Source: Nocardioides psychrotolerans
Lineage (GTDB): Bacteria; Actinomycetota; Actinomycetes; Propionibacteriales; Nocardioidaceae
NCBI RefSeq assembly: GCF_900113685.1
Contig: NZ_FOQG01000002.1
Coordinates: 1-64,000 of the forward strand
Direction: 5' to 3'
DNA: 64,000 nt
Shown here: in pieces, positions 21,874 through 31,307 of the stretch
How positions within the stretch are numbered: the first letter of the stretch is position 1
Layout of the letters: each line of letters opens with the position of its first letter
The notes under the pieces: model-generated
Told to the model about the DNA's origin: nothing
The model's input: only the letters and a program-made list of their open reading frames with translations
The model's database searches: none
Made by a program: the position numbers and the translations under genes

Positions 21874-23541
21874 GTGACCCGAACTCGGCGGCTCGGCTGC
21901 ACCCTGCTCCTCAGCGGGTTGATGCTGTCCGTGACCCCCTTCGTCGGGGTGAGCTCCGTCCGGGCCGCCGATGAGCAGCGGGTCGAGGAGCCGTCGCTGA
22001 CCCGCTACGGCGCGGTCGAGCAGCGTTCGTCCGCCTACCTGTGCACGGGCTACGCCGCCTGCGCCGAGGCCGGCTACTCCCACTTCGGCTACCGCACGGC
22101 CGGCTCGCAGATGTACTGGCGGATGTACGCCGGCCACAACTGCACCAACTATGTCGCCTACCGGATGGTGCGCAGCGGCCTGCCGAATGAGCGCCCTTGG
22201 ACGGGTGGTGGCAACGCCACGGAGTGGGGTGCCAAGAAGGCCGGCATCACTGACGCGGTCCCGACGGTCGGCTCCGTTGCGTGGTGGCGGGCCAACGCGC
22301 CCGGCACCGGCTCGAGCGGCCACGTGGCCTACGTCGAGGAGGTCGTGTCCAGCACGGTCATCGTGGTCTCGGAGGACAGCTGGGGAGGTGACTTCCACTG
22401 GCGCACGATCCGCAAGGCGGACGGGCGCTGGCCCTCCGGCTTCATCCACTTCAACGACCTGGCCGTCGCCAACGTCGAGCCGCCGGCCGTCGAGGGCACG
22501 CCCCGCGTCGGCAGCCCCTTGGTCGCCACCGCCGGCACCTGGAAGCCGGCCGGCTCCTATGCGTTCCAGTGGCTCGTGGACGGTGCCGCGATCTCGGGTG
22601 CCACCGCCGCGCGCTACGTCCCGACGCCGGCCCAGCGTGGCAAGCGCCTGACCGTGCAGGTGACGGCCAGCAAGAAGGGCTACGCGGCCGCGAGCGCCCG
22701 CACACCGGCGCCGGACGAAGTCCGCGTGGGCGAGCAGACCAGCACCGCCGCTCCCGTCGTCTCCGGCGTGGCCGAGGTCGACGAGGCCCTCACCGTCACT
22801 GCCGGTGGCTGGTCTCCCGAGGCCGGCTCCACGACCGTCCAGTGGTACGCCGACGGCGCGGCCATCGCCGGCGCCACCGGGTCGCAGCTGCGCCTGGGGC
22901 AGGCCCAGATCGACGCGCGCATCACCGCGGCCGTGGTCGCTCGCACCCCGGGCTACGCGCCCAAGAAGGCCGTCTCCGAGGCGACGGCGCCGGTCATCGC
23001 GGGCACCATCGCGATCACCCAGCCCTTCGCGTTGACCGGCCTCGAGCGGTTCGGTCGTGCGCTCACGGTCGCCCCGGGCGTCTTCGAGCCCTCGGACGCG
23101 ACCGTCACCTACACCTGGCTGCGCGACGGCGAGCCGATCGCCGGCGCCACGGGTCCGTCGTACGAGCTGCGAGGCGGGGACGTGGGCTCCCACATCTCCG
23201 TGCGCGTCGACCTGAGCCGTGCCAGCTATCGCAGCACCTCGCAGCTGGTCCGGGGCGACTCACCGGTGATGACCAAGCCGGTGCTGCACGTGAAGCCCGC
23301 GAGCACGCCGCGTCGTGCCGTGGTCATCGTGCGGGTCGCCGCTCCCGGCGTCGCCCGTCCGAACGGCACCGTCACGGTCTCGATCGGCGCCCGGAAGGTC
23401 ACCGCGGAGGTCGTCGCGGGGAAGGCACGCGTCGTCCTCGACGGGCTCACGCCCGGCTGGAAGAAGGTGCGCGTCCGCTACTCCGGTGGCGGCGCCGCGC
23501 TGGCGGCGGCCGGCTCCGAGAAGCTGTTCGTCAAGAAGTAG
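21874..23541 (+). CDS. Secreted CHAP-domain wall protein with Ig-like repeats
   Basis: This 555-residue exported protein starts at GTG 21874, which gives a good signal peptide ending SVRA before ADE. A CHAP amidase/endopeptidase domain lies at about 55-190, with Cys in GHNCTNYVAYRM and His in GHVAYVEEV, so it probably cleaves peptidoglycan cross-bridges or stems. Three Ig-like repeats of about 90 residues follow (VGSPLVATAGTW, VDEALTVTAGGW, FGRALTVAPGVF), each with a WLVDG/WYADG/WLRDG core, and then a final beta domain. The repeats probably bind wall polymer. No sortase motif is seen. Confidence 0.87.
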   Translation: MTRTRRLGCTLLLSGLMLSVTPFVGVSSVRAADEQRVEEPSLTRYGAVEQRSSAYLCTGYAACAEAGYSHFGYRTAGSQMYWRMYAGHNCTNYVAYRMVRSGLPNERPWTGGGNATEWGAKKAGITDAVPTVGSVAWWRANAPGTGSSGHVAYVEEVVSSTVIVVSEDSWGGDFHWRTIRKADGRWPSGFIHFNDLAVANVEPPAVEGTPRVGSPLVATAGTWKPAGSYAFQWLVDGAAISGATAARYVPTPAQRGKRLTVQVTASKKGYAAASARTPAPDEVRVGEQTSTAAPVVSGVAEVDEALTVTAGGWSPEAGSTTVQWYADGAAIAGATGSQLRLGQAQIDARITAAVVARTPGYAPKKAVSEATAPVIAGTIAITQPFALTGLERFGRALTVAPGVFEPSDATVTYTWLRDGEPIAGATGPSYELRGGDVGSHISVRVDLSRASYRSTSQLVRGDSPVMTKPVLHVKPASTPRRAVVIVRVAAPGVARPNGTVTVSIGARKVTAEVVAGKARVVLDGLTPGWKKVRVRYSGGGAALAAAGSEKLFVKK

Positions 23542-23602
23542 TAGAGCCGGGCGGGCGGGCGGGCGGGGAAGAGGAGCAGGGTCGGGGGTGTTGGATCTGT
23601 TC

Positions 23603-24208
23603 ATGACCAAGACCCAAGCCGACTTCTGGTTCGACCCGCTGTGTCCCTTCGCCTGGATCACCTCGCGCTGGATCCTCGAGGTCGAGCAGGTGCGTGACAT
23701 CGACGTGACCTGGCACGTGATGAGCCTGGCCTACCTCAACAAGGACAGGGACATCCCCGACGACTACCGCGAGCTGCTCGAGCCGGCCTGGGGTCCGGTG
23801 CGGGTCTGCATCGCGGCGCAGCAGAAGCACGGCCGTGACGTGCTGCTGCCCCTCTACACGGCGATGGGCACCCGCATCCACAACGGCGGCGAGAAGATCT
23901 CCCGCGAGCTGATCGCCGCCGCCGTCGCCGACGCCGGGCTCGAGCCCGAGCTGGTCGACGCCATGGACGACACCTCCCTCGACGAGGCCGTGGCGGCCTC
24001 GCACCACGAAGGGATGGACCAGGTCGGCGACGACGTCGGCACGCCGACGATCTCCTTCGAGGGTGCCGCCTTCTTCGGGCCGGTGCTCTCCTCCATCCCG
24101 CGCGGCGAGGAGGCCGGTCAGCTCTGGGACGGGTGTGTCGCGGTCGCGAGGTTCCCCCACTTCTACGAGCTCAAGCGCTCGCGGACAGGTGACCTCGACT
24201 TCAGCTAG
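23603..24208 (+). CDS. DsbA-family oxidoreductase (mycothiol-dependent nitroreductase-like)
   Basis: This 201-residue protein has a thioredoxin fold with a helical insertion. The active site near the N-terminus reads DPLCPFAW, so one Cys is followed by Ala instead of a second Cys, which implies a monothiol mechanism with a low-molecular-weight thiol. The cis-Pro region VGTPTISF and the C-terminal AVARFPHFYELKR fit the FrnE/DsbA family. It lies next to pepN, as does Rv2466c in M. tuberculosis (from memory), a mycothiol-linked reductase. ATG 23603 is preferred over GTG 23588. Confidence 0.87.
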   Translation: MTKTQADFWFDPLCPFAWITSRWILEVEQVRDIDVTWHVMSLAYLNKDRDIPDDYRELLEPAWGPVRVCIAAQQKHGRDVLLPLYTAMGTRIHNGGEKISRELIAAAVADAGLEPELVDAMDDTSLDEAVAASHHEGMDQVGDDVGTPTISFEGAAFFGPVLSSIPRGEEAGQLWDGCVAVARFPHFYELKRSRTGDLDFS

Positions 24209-24290
24209 CACCAGGGGTCGACAGGACGACCTTGGGGCTTCGGCTGCGCTATCGCGACGGAAGGGCTATCGTCGGCCCTGCCGTGACTTG

Positions 24291-24390
24291 AGGGGTACCA
24301 GTGCCGGGGGGCAACTGGGCCAGGGGGGGAATCCTGCGTCCTTCGACGCCTCGAGTCACCCCCGGCACCTCACGCCAGCTGGCTGAGAAC
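24291..24390 (+). promoter_or_regulatory. Possible structured 5' leader of the giant surface protein
   Basis: A perfect 10-bp stem joins 24301-24310 and 24359-24368 and encloses a 5-bp hairpin (24336-24340 with 24345-24349). A second hairpin (24369-24387) follows just before the start region. Four G-runs (24292-24295, 24306-24311, 24317-24319, 24323-24329) could compete by forming a G-quadruplex. It matches no riboswitch class that I recognise. Confidence 0.4.
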
Positions 24391-24407
24391 TGGGGGGTTC
24401 CACCACA

Positions 24408-27400
24408 ATGCTCGTCTACGAACTCGCGCTCTCGCGCGCCCTGAGCAAGCTTGTCGTCCTCGTCATCTTGGCAATTGCGACCGCGCTCCTACCGGCTGCG
24501 GCAGTCGGACAGGCCTCGGCGGCCTCGGCTCCCCCTGGCGGAGCCAGCGATCCGGGCGGCAACAACGGCACGGTGAAGATCGTCGAGGACGGGGACTTCG
24601 ACTCGATCCCCAACAACGACCCTCACGTCGGGTGCACGTTCAGCCTGGAGTGGTACGGGTTCGACAAGGGAGCCGACATCATCTCGACCGTCACGTTCGA
24701 GATGCAGGCACCTACCGCGAGCGTGGGGCTGACCGTCGACGGGCCGCCGACCGTCTTCGTCGGTGGTGACCCGGCCAGTGGCGCCGGCACGCCCACCGGC
24801 CTCGACGGCCGCCAGGCCTACACCCTCAGCTTCGACGGTCCGCCCCACCCGATCCAGGGCTACCACCTCAAGCTCACCATCGAGACCCCCGGATCCCAGG
24901 GCAGCGACAAGAAGTACAAGGTCTTCTGGGTCGAGGGTTGTGACCCCGTCCAGCCGCCGACTCCGGGGCTCAGCCTCGAGAAGTCGGTCACCGACTCCCA
25001 CGACCCGGGCTCGGACGGCCAGCTCGGCGAGACGCTGACCTATGCGTTCTCGGTCACCAACACCGGCAACGTCCCGCTGACCAACGTGACGATCAGCGAT
25101 GCCAAGCTCGGCATGAGCAACGTCGCCTGCGTGGCCAACCTGGCCGTGGGGGAGACCAAGCCCTGCACGACGACGAAGTCGTACGTCGTGACGGCGGCCG
25201 ACATCGCCAGCGGTTCGGTCCACAACACGGCCACCGGGTCGGCCAAGCCGCCGACCGGACCCCCGGTCTCCGACGACGACGACGCGACGATCCCGACACC
25301 CTCCGCGCCGGCGATCGTGCTGGAGAAGTCCGTCACCGACTCGCCGGATCCCGACTCGATCGGCTCGCTGGGTGAGACGCTGACCTACACGTTCAAGGTC
25401 ACCAACACCGGCAACGTGCCGCTGACGAACGTGAAGATCGATGACGCCAAGCTCGGGCTGAGCAACGTCGCCTGCGTGTCCACCCTGGCCGTCGGTGCGA
25501 CCGCGACCTGCCCGACCGTGGCCTACACCGTCACCGCGGGCGACGTCGCCGACGGCAAGGTCTACAACGAGGCCACCGCCAAGGGCAAGACCCCCAGCGG
25601 CGGCGAGGTCACCGACAAGGACGACGCCAAGATCGCAACCAAGAAGAACACGCCGGACGCGCCGGGCATCAGCCTCGAGAAGTCGGTGGCCGACGTCGAC
25701 GCCGACGGGGTGGGCTCGCTCGGCGAGGTCCTGACCTACACGTTCACGGTCACCAACACCGGCAATGTGGTGCTGGCTCCCGTGACGATCAGCGACACCA
25801 AGCTCGCCATGACCAACGTGCCCTGCGTGGCGAGCCTCGCTGTCGGTGCCACTGCCGTGTGCCCGACCAAGATCTACCCGGTCAGCTCGGCAGACATCGG
25901 TGCCGGCTCGATCCACAACATCGCGATCGCCACGGGCACGCCGCCCAGCGGTCCGGGCGTCACCGACGACGACGACGTGACCATCCAGACGCCGGCCAAG
26001 CCGCGCATCCACCTGGAGAAGTCGGTCGCCGACGGCTTCGACGCGGACACCATCGCCGGTCCCGGCGAGGTGCTGACCTACACCTTCGTCGTCACCAACA
26101 CTGGCAACGTGCCGCTGACCAACGTGGTGATCGACGACGTCAAGCTCGGCATGAGCAACGTCGCCTGCGTGGCCAGCCTGCCCGTTGGTGCCAGCGCGAC
26201 CTGCCCGACCAAGAGCTACACCACCACGTCGGGAGATGTTGCGGCCGGCTCGATCCACAACACCGCCTCGGCCACCGGCACGCCGCCGTCGGGACCTTCG
26301 GTCACCGATGACGACGACGCCACCATCTGCACGGCCGCGGCCATGCCGTACATCTTCCTGGACAAGCAGGTCCTCGACAGCTCCGACACCGACTCCGTCG
26401 GCTCCCTGGGCGAGGTGTTGACCTACACCTTCCAGGTCACCAACACCGGCAACGTGGACCTCACCGATGTCACCATCGGTGACCCGATGTTCGGGTTGAG
26501 CAACGCACCCTGCGTGGGTTTCCTCGCTGTCGGCGCCACCACCAGCTGCCCGCTCCTGCCGGCGCAGTCGCACACGGTGACCCAGGCCGACGTCGACCAC
26601 GGGTCGGTTGACAACACGGCCACCACGAGCGGTACGCCGCCCACCGGCCCCAAGGTCACCGACGACGACACGGCGAACATGCCGGTCACCGGTGGGGACC
26701 CCGGGGACGTCGACCTGGTGGTCGACAAGTCCTCGAACGTCAGCATCGCCGGACCGGGTGACGAGGTCACCTACACGATCAACGTCCGCAACCAGGGCGA
26801 CGGCGACGCGCACGGCGTGGTCGTCACCGACACGCTGCCCCAGGGCACGACGTACGTCTCGTCGTCTGCCCCGTGCACCTACGCATCTGGCACGGTCTCC
26901 TGCAACATCGGCACCATCGTGGCCGGCGACGACCAGACCGTGACGATCACGGTCAAGGTCAACGCCATCGCCAGCGGGGGTGGCAACACCAGCCACCAGC
27001 ACCAGCTGGACTACACCAAGGTGGAGTCGCACATCTCGTCGTTCTCCGGCGTGACCACGAGCACGACCCAGTGCCCGAGCGGCTACGTCGCGACCGACGG
27101 CTCGGTGCGTCTGGACCACGTCGACCAGGGGACGGGCGGCTTCGAGGACGTCGACGTCCTCACCAGCGCGGTGACCTCGGACGGCAAGGGTTGGACCGGA
27201 GCCATCCGGAACAACACCACCGGCCAGGTGCAGGCCAAGGTCGAGGTCGTGTGCGCGAGCGAGCGGACCGTCTCCGGCGAGGACCACAGCAACCCGCTGG
27301 TCATCACCGGTCCATCGGCCTCGACCCAGACGTTCGGCCCCGGCCGCCGCGTCGTCGACCTCACCTGCGCGGCCGGGTCCTACCCGATCCAGCCCAGCTA

Positions 27401-28214
27401 CGTGCTCACCGCCGGCACCGCCGTCGTGGGCACACGTGGAGCCGGGCCGGCGTGGCAGTTCATCGTCGACGTCGACACCTCGGCGACCGGCACCTTCAGC
27501 ATCCACTGCCTCTCCTCGGCAGTGGGCGCCGCGTCCGGACACAGCCACGACCTGGTGTTCACCGAGCTGTCCGACACGGTCACGGTGCCGGCCGGTCAGA
27601 CGGTGGAGAAGCGGCTCACCTGCCCCGACGGCTACAAGGGCATCGTGGCCTGGGCCGACATCGACCCCGGTCTCGTGTCGCTGGGCAACGACCCGCAGCC
27701 GATCACGCGGGTGTTCAAGTTCCACAACCCGACCGGTGGCCCGCTCAGTGCACGCTTCGGCCTGCTCTGCGTGTCGATCCGGACCAACGGTGCGGACAAC
27801 CCGGGGAGCTCGCAGATCACGAACACGGCGTCGGCTGCGACCAGCAGCCGCGACGCCAACACCGGCAACAACAGCGACTCCGCCACGGTCACGGTCAACC
27901 CGACGGGAGTCACCGTGACGCCTCGGGCGACGGTCGGCTCCAACGCCGGGAAGACCACGGTCCGCCTCGACCTGGCGACGGGCAGCAGGCGTTCGGTCAC
28001 CTTGAGGCTTCTCGCGGCGGGCAGGGTCGCCGGCCTGAGGTCCGGTGCCGTCCTGGCCCGGGGCAGGGCCACCCTGGAGGCCGGCTCGGAATCGGTCCGC
28101 CTGGTCGCCAGGGGCGCCGCAGCCAAAGCGTTGAGGAGCGGGAAGATCGGCAAGGCCACCCTGGTCATCGTCAGCAAGGGACAACGGGAGGTCATGGTGA
28201 TCAAGCTCCGTTAG
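24408..28214 (+). CDS. Giant secreted repeat protein (five DUF7507-type repeats, split DUF11)
   Basis: This 1268-residue exported protein has a signal segment at about 1-42 and a beta-rich head at 45-188. Five tandem repeats of about 115 residues follow (starting at L190, L305, L423, L536 and L651), each with LEKSV, TYTF.VTNTGNV, a Cys pair and a DDDDA end. A DUF11 domain begins at D769, is interrupted at about residue 857 and resumes at Q1136 (ITNTASA). The interruption of some 279 residues carries three Cys-paired repeats starting at H863, H960 and H1045. A basic C-terminal beta domain (1175-1268) ends the protein, with no LPXTG or transmembrane anchor. It is probably a surface stalk or adhesin, or part of a surface layer; this is inference. 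Confidence 0.85.
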   Translation: MLVYELALSRALSKLVVLVILAIATALLPAAAVGQASAASAPPGGASDPGGNNGTVKIVEDGDFDSIPNNDPHVGCTFSLEWYGFDKGADIISTVTFEMQAPTASVGLTVDGPPTVFVGGDPASGAGTPTGLDGRQAYTLSFDGPPHPIQGYHLKLTIETPGSQGSDKKYKVFWVEGCDPVQPPTPGLSLEKSVTDSHDPGSDGQLGETLTYAFSVTNTGNVPLTNVTISDAKLGMSNVACVANLAVGETKPCTTTKSYVVTAADIASGSVHNTATGSAKPPTGPPVSDDDDATIPTPSAPAIVLEKSVTDSPDPDSIGSLGETLTYTFKVTNTGNVPLTNVKIDDAKLGLSNVACVSTLAVGATATCPTVAYTVTAGDVADGKVYNEATAKGKTPSGGEVTDKDDAKIATKKNTPDAPGISLEKSVADVDADGVGSLGEVLTYTFTVTNTGNVVLAPVTISDTKLAMTNVPCVASLAVGATAVCPTKIYPVSSADIGAGSIHNIAIATGTPPSGPGVTDDDDVTIQTPAKPRIHLEKSVADGFDADTIAGPGEVLTYTFVVTNTGNVPLTNVVIDDVKLGMSNVACVASLPVGASATCPTKSYTTTSGDVAAGSIHNTASATGTPPSGPSVTDDDDATICTAAAMPYIFLDKQVLDSSDTDSVGSLGEVLTYTFQVTNTGNVDLTDVTIGDPMFGLSNAPCVGFLAVGATTSCPLLPAQSHTVTQADVDHGSVDNTATTSGTPPTGPKVTDDDTANMPVTGGDPGDVDLVVDKSSNVSIAGPGDEVTYTINVRNQGDGDAHGVVVTDTLPQGTTYVSSSAPCTYASGTVSCNIGTIVAGDDQTVTITVKVNAIASGGGNTSHQHQLDYTKVESHISSFSGVTTSTTQCPSGYVATDGSVRLDHVDQGTGGFEDVDVLTSAVTSDGKGWTGAIRNNTTGQVQAKVEVVCASERTVSGEDHSNPLVITGPSASTQTFGPGRRVVDLTCAAGSYPIQPSYVLTAGTAVVGTRGAGPAWQFIVDVDTSATGTFSIHCLSSAVGAASGHSHDLVFTELSDTVTVPAGQTVEKRLTCPDGYKGIVAWADIDPGLVSLGNDPQPITRVFKFHNPTGGPLSARFGLLCVSIRTNGADNPGSSQITNTASAATSSRDANTGNNSDSATVTVNPTGVTVTPRATVGSNAGKTTVRLDLATGSRRSVTLRLLAAGRVAGLRSGAVLARGRATLEAGSESVRLVARGAAAKALRSGKIGKATLVIVSKGQREVMVIKLR

Positions 28215-28275
28215 TAATGGCCGACGGGGGAAGGGGGTCGACTCAGGGGCCACTCGTGCCCCAGGATGGACTGCC

Positions 28276-29406
28276 ATGCGGATCTCGGGCATCGCAACAC
28301 TCGTCACATCGGTCTCTCTGGCCACCGGTCTCCTGGTGGTCCCGACGCCGGTCGTGGGAGCCGCTCCAGCGGCTCCCACGACCGATGCGTGGCCGGTCCT
28401 GCGGCTCCAGGCCGAGCCCGGGTCGGGGGTGCGATCCCTGGAGGTCCCGGCTGCGGAGGCCCGCACGCCGCGAGCGACGTCGTCGTACTCGATGGTGGGG
28501 CTGACCTGGCGCGGCACCGACCCGGGCCTGCGCGTGCGCTCGCGCGGGCCCGAGGGATGGCGGCCCTGGCGCGAGGCCGAGGTCCTGGTCGACGGGGGCG
28601 GCGCAAGCGAGGGCACGCCCGGGCTGCGCGCCACCGAGCTGTTGTGGATGGACCGCTCCGACGGGGTCCAGGTCGACGTGGAGGGGGACGGCCACCGTGG
28701 CCTCCGACTGGTGCTGATCGACCCGGGCGTCCGTGCTGAGGACCGCACGGTGGCGGCTCCGTCATCACGTGCGAGGCAGCGCGTGGCTCCGGCCGCCGAG
28801 CGGGCACCCCAGCCCGAGCTGATCAGCCGCAAGCGCTGGGGCGCCGACCCGTCGTTGCGCAACGGGAAGCCGCGCTACAACGCAGGAATCCGGCAGGTGG
28901 TGGTGCACCACACGGCGTCGGGCAACGACTACAGCCGCGCCGACGTCCCGGGCATCCTGCGCGGGATGTATCGCTACCACACCCAGTCGTTGGGCTGGTT
29001 CGACCTCGGCTACAACTTCGTCGTCGACCGCTTCGGCCGGGCCTGGGTCGGTCGCTCGGGCGGGGTGGGCAAGGCGGTCCGCGGTGCGCACGCCCTGGGC
29101 TTCAACCACTCCTCGGTCGGCATCTCGGTGATCGGCAACTTCGAGGCAGCCAAGCCCACCAACGCCGCCGTCACGATGGTCGTGCGCCTCGCGGCGTGGA
29201 AGCTCGACCGTTACGGCCACGACGCCCGCGGGGGAGTGACCGTCCGCTCCGAGGGCAGCGACCGCTACGCCGCCGGGCGCCAGGTGCGTCTGCCGGTCAT
29301 CTCCGGTCACCGCGCCACGAACGAGACCGCCTGCCCGGGGGAGAGGCTCCAGGCCCGGCTGCCCGACGTACGCACCCGGGCGCAGGCCCGGATCAGGCGC
29401 TACTGA
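28276..29406 (+). CDS. Secreted peptidoglycan amidase (Amidase_2/PGRP type)
   Basis: This 376-residue exported zinc amidase splits the bond between N-acetylmuramate and L-Ala. The signal peptide is about residues 1-30. A 150-residue N-terminal beta domain (LTWRGTDPGLRVRSRG) precedes the PGRP domain at about 180-370. Zinc ligands are His in VVVHHTAS and the later His in SGHRATNETACPG, whose Cys fits the third ligand; NFVVDRFGRAWVGR matches the catalytic Tyr-containing strand region. It follows the giant repeat protein by 61 nt and may be co-expressed with it. Confidence 0.9.
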   Translation: MRISGIATLVTSVSLATGLLVVPTPVVGAAPAAPTTDAWPVLRLQAEPGSGVRSLEVPAAEARTPRATSSYSMVGLTWRGTDPGLRVRSRGPEGWRPWREAEVLVDGGGASEGTPGLRATELLWMDRSDGVQVDVEGDGHRGLRLVLIDPGVRAEDRTVAAPSSRARQRVAPAAERAPQPELISRKRWGADPSLRNGKPRYNAGIRQVVVHHTASGNDYSRADVPGILRGMYRYHTQSLGWFDLGYNFVVDRFGRAWVGRSGGVGKAVRGAHALGFNHSSVGISVIGNFEAAKPTNAAVTMVVRLAAWKLDRYGHDARGGVTVRSEGSDRYAAGRQVRLPVISGHRATNETACPGERLQARLPDVRTRAQARIRRY

Positions 29407-29417
29407 GGGGGCGACCC

Positions 29418-29430
29418 TAGGATCAGTCGC
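29418..29430 (+). promoter_or_regulatory. Leaderless -10 box of metG
   Basis: TAGGAT (29418-29423) is followed by 7 nt and ATG 29431. Confidence 0.5.
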
Positions 29431-31239
29431 ATGACCCATGTCCTGTCCGCCGTCGCCTGGCCCTACGCCAACGGCCCGCGCCACATCGGCCACGTGGCCG
29501 GTTTCGGTGTGCCCTCCGACGTCTTCAGCCGCTACATGCGGATGGCGGGCCACGACGTCCTCATGGTCTCGGGCACCGACGAGCACGGCACCCCGATCCT
29601 GGTCGCAGCCGACAAGGAGGGCGTGACCGCCAAGGACCTGGCCGACAAGAACAACGCCGTCATCGTCCAGGACCTCGTCGACCTCGGGCTGTCCTACGAC
29701 CTCTTCACGCGCACGACCACCGGCAACCACTACCTCGTGGTGCAGGAGATGTTCGAGACGGTCCACCGCAACGGCTACATGGTCGAGCAGACGACCTTCG
29801 GGGCGATCAGCCCGTCGACCGGCCGCACCCTGCCCGACCGCTACATCGAGGGCACCTGCCCGATCTGCGGCTACACCGAGGCCCGCGGCGACCAGTGCGA
29901 CAACTGCGGCAACCAGCTCGACCCGACCGACCTCAAGGACCCTCGCTCCAAGATCAACGGGGAGACGCCGGAGTTCATCGAGACCCAGCACTTCTTCCTC
30001 GACCTGCCGGCCCTCGCAGACGCGCTCAAGGAGTGGCTCGACGAGCGCGAGGCGACCGGGCTGTGGCGTCCCAACGTCATCAAGTTCTCCCAGAACATCC
30101 TCAAGGAGATCCGCCCGCGCGCGATGACGCGTGACATCGACTGGGGCATCCCGATCCCGCTCGACGGCTGGCGCGAGCAGGGCACCAAGCGGCTCTACGT
30201 CTGGTTCGACGCGGTCATCGGCTATCTTTCCGCCTCCATCGAGTGGGCCCGCCGCACCGGTGACCCCGAGGCCTGGCGCCAGTGGTGGAACGACCCGGAG
30301 TCGTTGTCCTACTACTTCATGGGCAAGGACAACATCGTCTTCCACAGCCAGATCTGGCCCGCCGAGCTGCTGGCCTACGACGGTCGCGGCGAGCGCGGCG
30401 GCGAGCCGGGCCCCTACGGGGACCTGCGGCTGCCGACCGAGGTCGTCTCCTCGGAGTTCATGACCATGGAGTCCAAGCAGTTCTCCACCAGTCGCGGTCA
30501 CGTGATCCTGGTCGGCGACATGCTCTCGCGCTACCAGCCCGATGCGCTGCGCTACTTCATCTCCGCTGCCGGTCCCGAGACCTCCGACTCCGACTTCACC
30601 TGGGCGGAGTTCGTCACGCGCACCAACTCCGAGCTCGTCGCCGGCTGGGGCAACCTGGTCAACCGCACCGCCACCATGATCGCCAAGAGCTTCGGCGAGA
30701 TCCCCGCTGCCGGTCCCCTCGAGGAGGTCGACGAGGCCGTCCTGGCCTCCGTGCGCGCCGGTTTCGACACCGTCGGCGACTTCATCGGCCGGCACCGCCA
30801 GCGCAACGCCATCGCCGAGGCCATGCGCGTCGTCGGCGAGGTCAACAAGTACCTCACCGTCACCGAGCCCTACAAGATGAAGGACGAGTCCCAGCGCGAG
30901 CGCCTCGGGACCGTGCTCCACGTCGCCGCCCAGTGCGTCCTCGACTGCAACACGCTGCTCGCGCCGTTCCTCCCGCACTCCTCCAACAAGGTGTGGACGA
31001 CCTATGGCGGCGCGGGCGAGTTCATGCCGATGCCCCACATCGAGCACGTCGAGGACCTCGACCCCGGCCACGGCGCCGGTCTGCACGTCTACCCGATCAT
31101 CACCGGCGACTACACCAGCACGCCGACCTGGGCCTCCCGTCCTGTCGTCGTGGGCACCCCGGTCGAGAAGCCGAGCCCGATCTTCACCAAGCTCGACCCG
31201 TCGGTCATCGACGAGGAGCTCGCCCGCGTCGCTGGCTGA
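29431..31239 (+). CDS. metG: Methionyl-tRNA synthetase
   Basis: This 602-residue class I synthetase charges tRNA-Met. HIGH is at residues 18-21, and the zinc knuckle has two CxxC pairs (CPICG and CDNCG, about 148-163). The KMSKS position reads KQFSTSRG starting at 349, the KFSxS variant seen in many actinobacteria. The anticodon-binding helices are at about 400-530. There is no C-terminal tRNA-binding EMAP domain. It is followed directly by a perfect palindrome that may terminate it and the convergent aldehyde dehydrogenase operon. Confidence 0.96.
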   Translation: MTHVLSAVAWPYANGPRHIGHVAGFGVPSDVFSRYMRMAGHDVLMVSGTDEHGTPILVAADKEGVTAKDLADKNNAVIVQDLVDLGLSYDLFTRTTTGNHYLVVQEMFETVHRNGYMVEQTTFGAISPSTGRTLPDRYIEGTCPICGYTEARGDQCDNCGNQLDPTDLKDPRSKINGETPEFIETQHFFLDLPALADALKEWLDEREATGLWRPNVIKFSQNILKEIRPRAMTRDIDWGIPIPLDGWREQGTKRLYVWFDAVIGYLSASIEWARRTGDPEAWRQWWNDPESLSYYFMGKDNIVFHSQIWPAELLAYDGRGERGGEPGPYGDLRLPTEVVSSEFMTMESKQFSTSRGHVILVGDMLSRYQPDALRYFISAAGPETSDSDFTWAEFVTRTNSELVAGWGNLVNRTATMIAKSFGEIPAAGPLEEVDEAVLASVRAGFDTVGDFIGRHRQRNAIAEAMRVVGEVNKYLTVTEPYKMKDESQRERLGTVLHVAAQCVLDCNTLLAPFLPHSSNKVWTTYGGAGEFMPMPHIEHVEDLDPGHGAGLHVYPIITGDYTSTPTWASRPVVVGTPVEKPSPIFTKLDPSVIDEELARVAG

Positions 31240-31248
31240 CCGGGGATG

Positions 31249-31298
31249 CCGAGTCGGCGCGATGTTGCACGTACCCGTGCAACATCGCGCCGACTCGG
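31249..31298. repeat. Dispersed palindromic element, copy 2; probable bidirectional terminator
   Basis: Perfect 23-bp arms (31249-31271 and 31276-31298) enclose a 4-nt loop. It is the best-preserved of three related copies, placed 10 nt after metG and 9 nt before the end of the convergent ALDH gene. The stem would act on both transcripts; there is no U-tract. Confidence 0.85.
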
Positions 31299-31307
31299 AG
31301 AAGTGGG

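Noticed and set aside
24975..26710. Direct DNA repeats that could suggest a CRISPR or satellite array
   Set aside because: The period is about 345 bp in frame with 115-residue protein repeats; there are no short spacers or cas genes.
24489..28862. Very long open frame on the minus strand opposite the giant repeat protein
   Set aside because: Its translation is Arg/Gly/Val-rich with no domain, and it mirrors the five repeats on the plus strand. The plus strand has a signal peptide and clear domains.
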